From Prunus persica (Eukaryota > Streptophyta > Magnoliopsida > Rosales > Rosaceae): a stretch of 64,000 nt of DNA. The notes below the pieces were generated by a model. The model saw only the letters and a list, made by a program, of their open reading frames with translations. It did not search any database and was not told where the DNA came from. The stretch is taken from NCBI RefSeq assembly GCF_000346465.2, contig NC_034010.1, forward strand, positions 14,981,248-15,045,247, read 5' to 3'. The translations under genes and the position numbers were made by a program. Positions 45,858-57,045 of this stretch are shown piece by piece (position 1 is the stretch's first letter; each line of letters begins with the position of its first letter).

Positions 45858-47050
45858 GGACTTTTTTTCTAAATTTTCTCGTTGGCTAATTTCCCGGGAA
45901 AGTGACGAGAAGCCTCCGAGGTTTAGAGAGAAAGTGAAGGTGATGGTGGTGGGGTGGTGGTGAGAGGTGGCATGGAGAGAGATGGAAAAAGATAGGTAGA
46001 AGAAAAGAAAGAAAGAAAATGCAGCGGATTTGCAGACTCTGTTTTTATTTTTTTTTATTTTTTTATTTTTAAAAATTATTTTCTTGCCAACGTGAATGTA
46101 AGTGACTGAGTGCTTGAATTTCCCTTTTCTTTTTTTTCTTTAATTTTTTATGAGGTATATGGAGAAATTATTCTACACCCTCATAAATGACGAACTTTTT
46201 TCTTTAATTTAGTACGACAAGACAATATTTACTGTAATAATTATACATGAGCGTAGTTATAATACCAAGTAGTTACATTCACGTTGATATGGTCGGATTC
46301 TCAATATTTTTATCAGATTTGACAAAGATTTTAGGACATGCTTACTTATCACGAATAGAGTAAGTTATGAATTAGAAAACTCAACTATTAGCAAATGAAG
46401 AAATTAAAATTGAATCAATATTGCCTTAGTTGTTATAATTTCCGGTACTTGTTGATTTTGAGAGTATTGGATTACAAATTTTATGTTGATAAACACGATA
46501 AAAGTTAAGAATTTAATAGGAACAGAAATTGAAATAATTTTAATATTTATTTTTGATAAATAAACACGCTATTATTGGAATACTCGTGACCAAAAGTAAA
46601 GAGTCCAGTCCAGCGGATGAATGAGTGATTTGGAAAGCGACGCGCCAAAATGAAAAGGACAAAGCAAAGTTGACGACTTGAAGTTCAGTTTGGCAAATTA
46701 CCAAAGAGCGTGGAAAGCAAAAACGCGTTTTCAATAAGACTTTTGCTACAAAAAATGGTGTGTGTAAATTAAGGCTCATTTGGACTTCTTGCATTACAAA
46801 GATTATTTTTCTGAGAGAATCTCGAAGGAATATAGGAAATTTTATTAATAAAACGAAAAATTACAACGGGAGTACAACAAGTCGAATCACTACTCAACAA
46901 ATAATATAATAGGGCGTCCTGAATAAAATTAAAGGGCACCTCAAATCAAATAAAGTCATCCACATTATACTGACCGAATCAAACAAGTCCGTGTACAACA
47001 CTATCACGCATGTGCCAATTGGTTTTCTTTTTCTTTTTTATTTTATTTTT
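45858..47050. other. Promoter side of the glycosyltransferase gene, otherwise unassigned
   Basis: The first 150 bp upstream of the start codon are purine-rich and probably leader. No clear TATA was found. The remainder is AT-rich without recognised elements. Confidence 0.45.
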
Positions 47051-47251
47051 AGAATTAATAAAAGATAACAGGGTAGTTATGTTCCATAAAAGTAGGACCT
47101 ATTATCTTATTTTGTTTTTAATTTTAATTTTTTTAATATTAAAAATATGAATTTACCATATTATTCTCATTTAATTAATAATTTCAATTCTTAATGTTTG
47201 AATTAATAAAGGGCATTTTCTGATATTTTGAATGTTTCACCATTCTCTGCC
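47051..47251 (+). repeat. Dispersed repeat, copy 1
   Basis: Begins agaattaataaaagataa, contains tatgttccataaaagtagga, and ends gaatgtttcaccattctctg. Shared with 47625-47881 (same strand) and 59559-59826 (opposite strand). No coding, and the ends are not resolved. Confidence 0.65.
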
Positions 47252-47624
47252 TTTTGCTTTATATATATAGATGCAGCAATTTTATGAAGTACAAAATGCC
47301 GTTGATGAAATTATTAATATGTCCAACATTCAAACAACATTATTAGTTAGATAAGTCTCATTGTCAAGTTGATGCGAATTATGAGTGCGATTTTGTAGGC
47401 CTGTCAGGTTGTGAGCGTACGTACTGGCTCACGACAATGACTGTGGGTTAGTTTATTTTTATTTTTAATTTTTTTTCATTGGCCTAAATTGGTTTTCTTC
47501 GCGGGTAAAAAAAACAATGTTCGTTTTTTTTTTTTGTTGTTGTTGAAAAAGATGCTTTATTCATTTTCTTTGAGTATGATTGATTTGATAATAATATGCG
47601 TACGAGAATATTATTCATTTTCTT

Positions 47625-47881
47625 TGAGTATTAGTCTTTCCACGCTTACGAGAGACTTTTAAAAAAAATAATTTAATTTAATTTAGAATTAAAAAAGATA
47701 ATGGGTAGTTGTGTTCCATAAAAATAGGATTTATTATCTAATTTTTCTTTTAATTTTAATTTTTTTAATATAAAATGTGTGAATTTACCATATTATCTTC
47801 ATTTAATTAATAATTTCAATTATTAATGTTTGTATTAACCAAGAGCATTTTTTGGTATTTGAATGTTTCACCATTCTCTGT
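47625..47881 (+). repeat. Dispersed repeat, copy 2
   Basis: Same core as copy 1 with an extra upstream part (tagtctttccacgcttacga) that copy 3 also has in reverse. It therefore extends further than copy 1. Its right end abuts the truncated MITE at 47881. Confidence 0.65.
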
Positions 47882-47997
47882 CATCCAACGGTTCAAAAAA
47901 GTTTCTTAAAAGGAGTGCAAAAGTAAGTGAATCGTTAGATTAACATCCAACGGTGGGTAACCACAAATCTCTTGGATCTCTGTAGTCCAAGAGATCG
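47881..47997 (-). mobile_element. Truncated copy of the 1913-2080 MITE
   Basis: Reads as the reverse complement of the first copy: ggttcaaaaaagtttcttaa, aggagtgcaaaagtaagtga, catccaacggtgggtaacca and cttggatctctgtagtccaa. One terminal arm is missing, so it is cut at the junction with the dispersed repeat. Confidence 0.7.
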
Positions 47998-47999
47998 AG

Positions 48000-48600
48000 A
48001 CTATGAGAATAATAAGAAAAATGTGTCTCAAATTAAAGGGAAGTTTATTTTTCTTTTTTCTTTTTTCTTTTTTCTTTTTTAATTTGACAAATTAAATTGA
48101 TGAATAATTTCAGTTCATGAGATAAGAAATGTTTAAACAGTCAGCTTACTTCTTTAGTTATCAACTATTGTATTGGTCTCATGTAAAAGTAGTTTGTAAA
48201 TATCATTTTTTTTTTTCGTATAAAATAAAGTTTACTTCAGTAATTGCTAAATAGTTAATACATTTTAGGAGATTAAAGCAAACTATGTATGCTTGTGCCT
48301 CAAATAGCTTAAAGCATTTATACAATAAACGCATTCTTCGGTCAATTGGTCTGCAGGTCCCCAAGAGGAATTTGCACTTTTGCCCTCCATAGGATGGATA
48401 CAATTGGGCTCAGGTTTCATGTCCCATGGTTTGATTTCTTTTTATTAATAAAGTTTCTCTCGTGTCGTCAACGTTTCCGACACTTACAAGGAAAAGGAGG
48501 CAGCCAAAGGTCATTAAACCTCAAGAATTGCTTAGAATAGAAAAGAAATTCGTTAGTTGTTACAATCTACATTTGGGGGCTGTCTTGGCTTTGTGACTGA
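48000..48600. other. Unassigned intergenic sequence
   Basis: T-rich; the short open frames have no domain. It may include upstream parts of the copia relic that follows, but no LTR was identified. Confidence 0.45.
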
Positions 48601-48614
48601 CATATATAGATTCA

Positions 48615-50470
48615 TCTCCATGTCAAATGTTCGGGTTATAGATTTCGGAGCCATTGATCACATGACGAATAAAAAGCAATATCTTTGTGATTTTTCACTA
48701 AGTCTTAATTTATCTTTGTAGCTAATAGTACTGATGTCTCAATTTTGGGACGGAGAAATATTAAATTTCTTGGTACAAATGTTAAGTTCACTACTTATAT
48801 GTGCCATCGTTCCCTTTTCAGTTGCTATTAGTCAGGAGACTGACAAATTCCTTTAACCGTGATGCCTTTTTTTTCTTCTTCTTTTGATGTGGTCTTTTAG
48901 GATCGACTTACCAGGAAGAACATTGGTGAAGGTGTTTACTCAAATGGGTTGTATTTTCTTCATCATTTCCCTAACAACTCAAAAGGGCTCCAAGTCAATT
49001 CTCTCAAAAATCGTGTTTTGTGGCATCAAAGTTTGAGACATCCCTCTGAATCTATTTTGTCAAGTTTATTTTCAGCACTAGATAAAACCACTCAAGATTG
49101 TGAGATTTGTCATTTTTCAAAACGGACATGCCTGCTGTTAATTTGGTCATTCATTGTCAAAAACTATCATACCCCTTGAGATTGTTCATTCAAATGTATG
49201 GGGGCCATCACTCTTAGAATCTTTTGGTGGGTGAAAATGTTTTGTTATGTTTGTCGATGATTTCTCTCGTGCTACTTGGTTATATCTGTTGAAATCAGAG
49301 AGTGAGGTTGCTTTTGTCTTCGAAGAGTTTCATCAACTTATCGTGAATCATTTTTCCGCCCAGTTTAAAGTCTTGAGATCTTACGTATGTTGTTGAATTT
49401 ATGACTATTACTCTTTCACAATACTTAAGTTCTTATGGTATAGTTCAGCAAACAAATTGTGTTAGCACACCCCAACAAAATGGGATGGCATAGAAAAAAT
49501 CGTTATCTTCTAGAAAAGATGCGGTCGCTCATGCTGCAAATGAATTCCTAAGAAGTTTTGGTCTCAGGGAGTTCTTATGGCAGTCTATGTGATCAATAGA
49601 CTTCCAAGTCGAGTTCATCTCCACTTGAAATTCTGAAAAGAAGGAAAATTGATCTTTCAAACCTACGTATCTTTGGTTGTGTTTGTTTTGTTTACATCAA
49701 GATAAATTTGACTCCAAGGCAGTTAAGTGTGCTTTCATGGGTTAATCTTTCATGGGTTAATCAACACAAAAATGGTAGAAGTTATGATTTAAGAAGTAGA
49801 AAGATTATTATATATATATATATATATATATCATGATGTCATGTTTGATGAAACTTGTTCCTTCTTTGACAAATCTTGTGGAAACAATATTGAGTGGGAG
49901 AGCTTCTTTGATCATCTGCCTTTGCAAATTGTACAACCACTGCTGATCCTAGTCTTACAAACATTTTTTGCCCTTCCAACAGTGAACGTACAACTTCCAA
50001 TAGCAAAGGAACAACTTCTAGGAGTGTTCAAACTGCGCCTATTAATCCTTATACTCTTCCTTCTCTCGTTGGACCTCGGAATCCCCCACCAAAATTCAAA
50101 TATTATGTCAATTGGGCTACCCAGTATTTAGTTGAAATGTATATCACCTACGCTAATGTGTCTCGATCCCATGTCGCCTTTGTAAGCCAAATTTCGAACT
50201 CTTGTGAACCTAGCTTTTTTCAAGAGTCAAATTCCCAATTGATTTGGCAAAATGCAGTGAGAGAAGAGCTGAAAGCGCTTGTTGAAAATCAAACACGGAG
50301 TATTGTTCAAGCCACCTAAAGGGAAGGAAGTGGTTGGTTGCAAATGGGTTTATAAAATCAAGTTTAACAGTGATGGATTCATTGAGAGACAGAAGGCAAG
50401 ACTCATGGTTAAGGGGTTTACTCAAACTTTTGAAGTAGAATGGAAATTTTTGATCACGTAGCAAAGATGA
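48615..50470 (+). pseudogene. Degenerate Ty1/copia polyprotein, copy 1
   Basis: Fragments of a copia pol appear in order on the plus strand with many stops and frame changes. The protease site reads DFGAIDHMT, with the catalytic DSG changed. A GAG-pre-integrase zinc-binding stretch follows (LWHQSLRHPS ... CEICHFSKRT), then integrase core pieces (FVDDFSRATWLYLLKSESE, STPQQNGMA). The start of reverse transcriptase is present (LIWQNAVREELKAL, VVGCKWVYKIKFNSDG). The protein ends early in reverse transcriptase, so the rest is deleted. A (TA)n tract has expanded within integrase near 49810-49832. No LTR was found on either side. Confidence 0.8.
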
Positions 50471-50529
50471 ACACAGTAACAGTATATGTTACCCATACCG
50501 GGTTAACATATTTGCGAGCTGCTATAAAA

Positions 50530-50610
50530 AAAGGCACAAAAGGTAAATAAATTAACTTATGCTCCATCTTCTCCTTAATGAAATGCAGATCAACTTCTAC
50601 ATGCTTAGTT
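50530..50610 (-). pseudogene. Ty1/copia RNase H fragment on the opposite strand
   Basis: On the minus strand this reads HDRTKHVEVDLHFIKEK, the conserved copia RNase H end. It lies only about 60-90 bp after the plus-strand copia relic stops, so its orientation is reversed relative to it. Confidence 0.65.
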
Positions 50611-51990
50611 CGATCATGTTGCAAGTAACCACCTCAAGCATAGTACTTCACAAACACCCTGGAAATCCCTCTGTACTTAGCCTGCATAGGATAGCATTTG
50701 TATGGCTTTTGAATATTTTTTATTTCAGTGACCAAGTTGAAATCTCCTATAATCTAGTGTCAAAAAATATATTTAACACAACAACTTAACTGAAATTAAC
50801 GTCAAGTCTATAAATTGTAAACTTTGGATAATACAATACTAATTTGGTTAAATTCTTTTGTCAATGCCCAAATTGAAATTTCGCATAAAAACTTAGTGAC
50901 AAAAAAGATATTTAACCCTTTTGAAATTCTGGATCAGCCCCTGATAACAACAAATAAGTGGACTAAATCCAACTTTTAGTTGTGTTTTTGGATATACGTC
51001 AAATTTAATATTTTCTCTTTAATAATTTGCAAATTCAACACTCGAAGCTGAACCTTACTTGAACATAGTTGTTGACATGGGCATCCTTGTTGGGAGAGGT
51101 GAAAAGCTCGTAATGTTGTGCGTCCATTCACAATCAACAATGTACTTATATTTATATCGTCCTTCCTGTACAGAAAACAAGCAACATTCTATATTTTTCA
51201 AGTCATCAATTGCCAGTCTAGTTTATTAGACACAGGTTGCTTTTCTTCACGTTACTTCCTTATTTTCATAGATTTCTTATTGAAAACTTCTTTATTCTTG
51301 CGCTAGGTTGTTCAGATTCGTGAGCATTAAAATTTCTAGATCGATGAAAAGCAATTTACAGTAAAATTTTGATTGGTTATTTGCTAAATAAATCTCAGGG
51401 TAATTTGGATATTGAAGGAAGATATGGCATATGATTTGATAATAGGGACCAAGAAAATTGCTAGTGACTGAAACATTTGTGGGGGAGTAATCTGGAATAT
51501 TGACTTGTAAAATTGAAAGAGAGCCCAATGTTGCAAGAGTTCAATTCTACGAGTTCAAAATTTTCCGTTCATGGTATAATAAAAAATAAAATAAAAACCG
51601 AACATCACGGTGATAGGACTCTATATTATTGTGCTTATAAATCTTAAAAATACACACCATGGTGATCACAAGAAATAGATGCAGACTCCGTTGGTTTTTT
51701 CAACACAAATTTCTCCCACTTTCTTATGTTTCCCTCAAGTTTCTCGAGATATGGGTAATTTAGTAATACCATGTTCTTCTTTTGCTTCAACCAAATCTCC
51801 ATAATTGTTTAGCGAAATCATATTGTCTATACAACTATGAACTGTAATTTCACTTTGAGTGGTATAGACTTCGTGGAAACATGCCTTAGATCCACAAAGA
51901 ATATGCAGTAGTTATTGGATAACTCTGGTTGAAAAATATGACGTGCTCCCATTTGCCGCACTTAGAAAAACTAGTAGGCTGCCAATATAT
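50611..51990. other. Unassigned, possibly further retroelement debris
   Basis: No recognisable coding domain. AT-rich with several partial frames. Confidence 0.4.
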
Positions 51991-51993
51991 AAA

Positions 51994-52225
51994 TGTTGGC
52001 GTGAGTCAAAGTCAATATTCCTATTAGGAATAGAATTTGTTCCTATTAGGAATAGAATTTGTTCCTCTTAGGAATAGAATTTGTATTTTATTATAATTAT
52101 TTAATTTGAGTAGAATTAGGAGATTTTGGTATATATTTTCTATTTGTACCCACTCTATATGTAGTATATATATCCCTCCTTGAGAGAAGAATAAACATAT
52201 CAAATTAAACCCTAATTACTTTTGA
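51994..52225 (+). repeat. Putative 5' LTR of copia copy 2, with primer-binding site
   Basis: Starts tgttggcgtgagtc and is followed at 52228 by tggtatcagag, the plant copia primer-binding site complementary to initiator methionine tRNA. Inside are three consecutive 22-bp units, each starting with the palindrome ttcctattaggaa (third unit ttcctcttaggaa), and a tatatata box near 52160-52175. The 3' end lacks a clear CA. No matching 3' LTR was found. Confidence 0.6.
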
Positions 52226-54721
52226 GTTGGTATCAGAGTAGGTTCTGATTCGTCTCTACACATCAAAACCCTAATCCTAAAAATACCTATTTTCGCTGCA
52301 CCTAGCCTATACACCTAAGCCTGAGCCGTCTCATCTCTCTTATTATTGTCGTCGCCACCTAATCTTCTGCTACTACCGCCATATATTACCATGCCGAATG
52401 TCACTGAACTTTTTCCTCTACCCCTATTGTGACGGTTCATACTAAATTGACAACCAATCTACCCACGTGATTCAAATTAAATGGATCCAACTATGAGATA
52501 TGGGCTTCGATGATCAGACTCCATGCTACTATACAAGGCAAATTGGGTTACCTGACTGGCGACAATCATGCCACTGATTCCCAAGACCCACAATTTGGGA
52601 AGTGTAAAATTACTGATGTTACTGTGAAAAGTTGGATGTTGCGAACTATGGAACCCATTTTATTGAATATGTTTCATACTCTACCTACTGCTAAAGAAAT
52701 TTAGGATGCTGTTAATCAGATGTTTTATGATGGCTCTGACATATCTCAGCTCTATGAACTGCGATGCCAGACTACCCGTATCAAGTAAGAGGGTTGTCTT
52801 GTCTTTACCTATTTCATTGAGCTTAAGGCAATCTGACTTGAATTGGACGAGAGAAGTCATTTTTAGATGAAGTGTGCAGATGATATGAAGACTTTTCAGG
52901 TTGTTGTTATGGCAGATCGTGTGTATGATTTTTTGGTTGGGCTTGACGATACTTATGACAAGGTCCGCAATGATATTCTACAAAGTGATAAAGTTCCAAG
53001 TATCAAAAATGTATTTTTTTTATGGCCCGTCGAGAGGCTCAACGCCAAATTACTATGCTTGGATCTGGCACCAAGACTATGGAACCTACTGTTATGTTTG
53101 CTTCCAAAAACACTGCTTTACTTTCTCGGCCTACAAGGTCTGGCTCTTCTTCCGTTCCGCCTTGTTGCCTGAAAAAAAGACAAACTGAAGTGTGATTATT
53201 ATGGTCATAAGAGACATAATGTCGACACCTGCTGGGCGATGCATGGGGTATCAGATTGGGAGGAGGAATGGAGGCATCTAAAAAAGAAACAACTAGGCGG
53301 TAAAGCTCATGTGGCTGCTGCCGCCACTTTTGTGGCTGACGTCACCACTGGACGCGACCACCTGACCGATACTCCTACTCCGGCTATGACTGTGGTCTTA
53401 AGCACTCCAACACCTCTTGCACCTATGCCACCTCCAGGTATCTTTGGCAGGGCTTTCCTTACTCATGATGCATGCAATACATATTGGATTGTTGATTGAG
53501 GAGCTACTGACCATATGACTTATAATTCTACTTTATTCTTTACTATTCTTCCGCCTCATCTTGATCATGTTTTGACTGCTAATAATGCTGCTGCTCTTGT
53601 TACAAGGGCTGGTTTCGTACCTTGGCACTTGCTTTACCATTGGACAAAGTGGTATTGGTTCCATCTTTGTCTAGTTATTTATTATTAGTGCCGCAAGTTA
53701 CTGAGTAGTTACACTATATTGTACTGGTGTATCCGTCTTTTTCCTTAAATACAGGTTATCCAAACTCGGGAGATCTTTGGCCGTGGTACTAAAAAAAGGG
53801 GGCTTTATTATTTGGATGATGTGGAAACTAGTTGGGTTCCTCGTGCTAGTAATGTCAAAACTTCCAAGCATCACTGAATTTGGTTGCTTCATTGCCGATT
53901 TGGTCATGCCTCGTTTGGATATTTACGACATTTGTTTCCTGCATAATTTAGTGGTGTCAACAAGTCTATTTTCCAATGTCACAATTGTATTTTAGCTAAG
54001 ACTCATTGGGTATCCTACCCTCCGACTTGTAATAAACGGTTTATGCCATTTGATTTAGTTCATTCTGATGATTGTGGACCTACCCATATTTCTACTGTCT
54101 TGGGAGTTTGTTGGTTTTTATTATTTGTGAATGATTGCACTCGTATGATGTGGTTATATGGGATGAAAAATAAAGTGATGTGGTCAACATCTTTTAGCAT
54201 ATCTATCAGATGATTTAGACTCAATTTATGCTATATGTAAAGGTTTTTTGATGTGATAATGGTGGATAATTTATTAATTCAGCGTTATCCCAGTTTTTTC
54301 ACACTAAGGGTGTACTCTATGAGACTACTTGCCCTTAAACACCACAACATAATAGGTCGCTGAAAGTAAAAATGGGCAGGTCTTTGCCTCTGCCCTTGTT
54401 ATGCTGCTTGGTGCGTCAGTTCCAAAGCGGTTTTGGATGGATATTGTTACCTATATTGTCTATCTCTTCGTCTTCTGCCTTCACGAGTTCAAGATTTCTG
54501 AACTCCTATGCAGGTACTAACCCATCACGTCTGTCAAACCTGCTGAACCAACCGAACTTGCGAAACCGGTTGAACTTGCTACACCAATCGAACCTGCTAC
54601 ACCAGCTGAACATGCTTATTTAATTGATGTCAATGCTGTCACTAAATCGATTGCCCCTGCTACTTCTCTAATAGTACCCGATCAAGCTCCACTGGGTATT
54701 CCTAAGGTAAGTACTTCTATT

Positions 54722-55722
54722 CAAGGATTAAAATATCGGCCGTGTAGATAATATCGGGCCTCCAATTTAGGGATATTTCGGGGGATATATCGTTATCATT
54801 TTAGGTATCGGGAAAAAATCAACAAAAATGACAGACATAGGCATTGAAACACATAATTTTGGTGTAAAACTTTTATAGGTGTTATATACATTATCAATGA
54901 ATGTATTTAACAAATAAGGCTCAAAATTTACTAATAGTAAGATATACATATGATGAAATATAAGTGGTATGTAATGCGCGTTAATGAAAAGTTGAAAATA
55001 AATTGTTAATTAGAATGAATAAACCATGCATAAATCTATAGTTTGTTTAAACATTGGATTACAATTTAGATAAGTGTCCATCTACAAAAATTAAGAGCTC
55101 CTATGAGGTTCAAATAATGAGGAACAACCATCTAGATTCATACAATAGTCATACCAAGTCATGTAACCCGAGCAGTTTGGAAGCCATGTTTGAACATGGT
55201 GCACATAAGTCTCTCTTGAGCTCCCTACTGTCCTCTCATATATGGGATAGTTAGGATTAACCAACTAGTAGGTCCATAATATGTTTTATCATCTTGAACT
55301 CCATAACTAGTTCCATTATAATCAGACATGACATAACCATAGCCATCATAAGATTCATTTGAGTTAGTACTAGGTCTAGTTTCTATGCTCATAGATCCAA
55401 AACTGATCGCCATGTCCTCTTTAGATGGATTGGAGGTATGTGGGCAGTGGACTGTGCATAGATTCTTCATATTAATAAATTATAGGGTTATGGGCAATGA
55501 TTAGCTATTTTTGGGTTTCAATTTGCTTCAATTGCCTTCAAAATTTCTGAATTTTTATGGGTATCGGGGATATCGGCAAAATATCTGGGATTTCGCACTT
55601 ATCGGGGATATATCGTCAATACAAGGGAAGACATGGCCTTACCCAACAGTATCGTGTCGATAGTTGAAAATACCGATATATCGGCAAATATATCGGTATA
55701 TCGGCTGATATTTCAATCCTTG
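54722..55722. mobile_element. hAT-like element (1,001 bp) inserted in copia copy 2
   Basis: A perfect 8-bp target duplication, cttctatt, lies at 54714-54721 and 55723-55730. The termini are caaggattaaaatatcggcc at the left and, in reverse complement, caaggattgaaatatcagcc. Both subterminal zones are rich in atatcgg, gatatcgg and tatcgggga. It resembles 2129-3260 in its termini (CAAGGnnTnAAATATC) and motif style. Interrupting the retroelement dates it as younger than the copia insertion. It carries one minus-strand coding remnant. Confidence 0.82.
55225..55470 (-). pseudogene. Possible C-terminal remnant of a hAT-type protein
   Basis: An 81-aa open frame rich in Ser, Tyr, Gly and Asn (SYDGYGYVMSDYNGTSYGVQ). 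Low-complexity Tyr/Gly tails occur in some plant hAT transposases, and its place inside a hAT-like element fits that. I cannot confirm it without a search. It has no catalytic or dimerisation motif. Confidence 0.35.
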
Positions 55723-56742
55723 CTTCTATTCATAGTGCTGATAATTCTTATGTTCGACCGCCTAGACGGAACCGTCAGGTTCCACCTAATTGTTACTCAC
55801 TAGAAGGCAAAGAAAGATATGATATTGCCCATTATGTATCTGATCACATGTTATCTCTTGAATGGAAAACGTTTGTGACCAGAAGTACTAAAATTCCAAC
55901 CCATGTTGAGGAGGCATTTAATGATCCAAAGTGTGGCTGAAGCCATGAATATTTAAATGGAGGCACTGCAGAAAAATAATGCATCAGATTTTTTTGATCC
56001 ACCAAAAGGAACGAAGCATGTAGGATGCAAATGAGTGTTTAGAGTTAAATATAATGTAGATGGAAAAATGGAGAGGTACAAGGCAAGATTTGTAGCTTAA
56101 GGGTTCACTCAAACATATGGAGTTGATTATCATGATACTTTTCCACATATGGCTAATATGAATACTGTCAGAGTTTTGTTGTCCTTAGCAGTAAACCTGG
56201 ATTTGACCCTAAGACAATTTGTTGTAAAAGAAAATTCTTGCATGGTGAAATAGAAGAAGAAGAAGTGTACATGAGACTTCCACCAGGGTATACCATTACT
56301 AGTGACACCGAGAACGTATGTAGATTAAACAAATGCGTTGTAAGGGTTAAAGTAGTCTTCTCGTGCATGGTTTGGCAAATTTACTGTAGCTATGAAAAAG
56401 TTTGGTACCAACAAGCCAATTCTGATCATACTATCTTTATTAAACATAGAGCTGGTAAGGTGACTGTTGATTATTTATGTTGATGATATGATTGTTACTG
56501 GTGATGATATTGTAGGAATCGAGGAGCTGCATTAGCGTTGAAATTTGAAATGAAAGATTTGGGTAGTTTGAAATATTTTCAAGAATCTAATCCCAATCCA
56601 AATTATATAGAATAAAATGTTAAATTGCAAAATAATGCAATAAAATGATTATATATAAAAAATTTAAAAATTGCAAAATAATGCAACATAATCATCCCCT
56701 CAATCTGCTCTCCACAACCACCCCCAATGTGGCCACCTCCAT

Positions 56743-57010
56743 TGTAATGACCCAAACCTAAAATTCATATTTAATTAGTAATTGATTATGCGGAAAGACA
56801 ATTTTGCCCTTTGACTAAATTATGAATCCAAAGTTGACTTTTTGACCAAAAAGGACTTTGACAATTCCACATATACCGTTGCGTGGAGCACGACGACACG
56901 AGTTCATAGACATGAAGTGAGCTCGAATCGGAGTTTTAACGAAGAAAATACGATTAAAATATCACGAGGGGCAAAATGGTAAATTAGAAAATCAGAATTT
57001 TTATAAAACC

Positions 57011-57045
<35 letters not shown>

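Larger units (their letters stand above)
52226..56590 (+). pseudogene. Degenerate Ty1/copia retrotransposon, copy 2, split by a hAT-like element
   Basis: Ordered relics on the plus strand start with gag of the UBN2 type (NYEIWASMIRLHATIQGKLG ... DFLVGLDDTYDKVRNDIL) and a CCHC knuckle (CDYYGHKRHNVDTC). The protease reads WIVD-stop-GATDHMT, with the active Ser codon turned into a stop. Integrase pieces follow (53900-54350). After the 54722-55722 insertion, reverse transcriptase appears (KHVGCKWVFRVKYNVDGKME region, then a YVDDMIVTGDD-like site near 56475-56510). Many stops and frame changes. The end near 56590 lacks RNase H and a 3' LTR. Confidence 0.85.
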
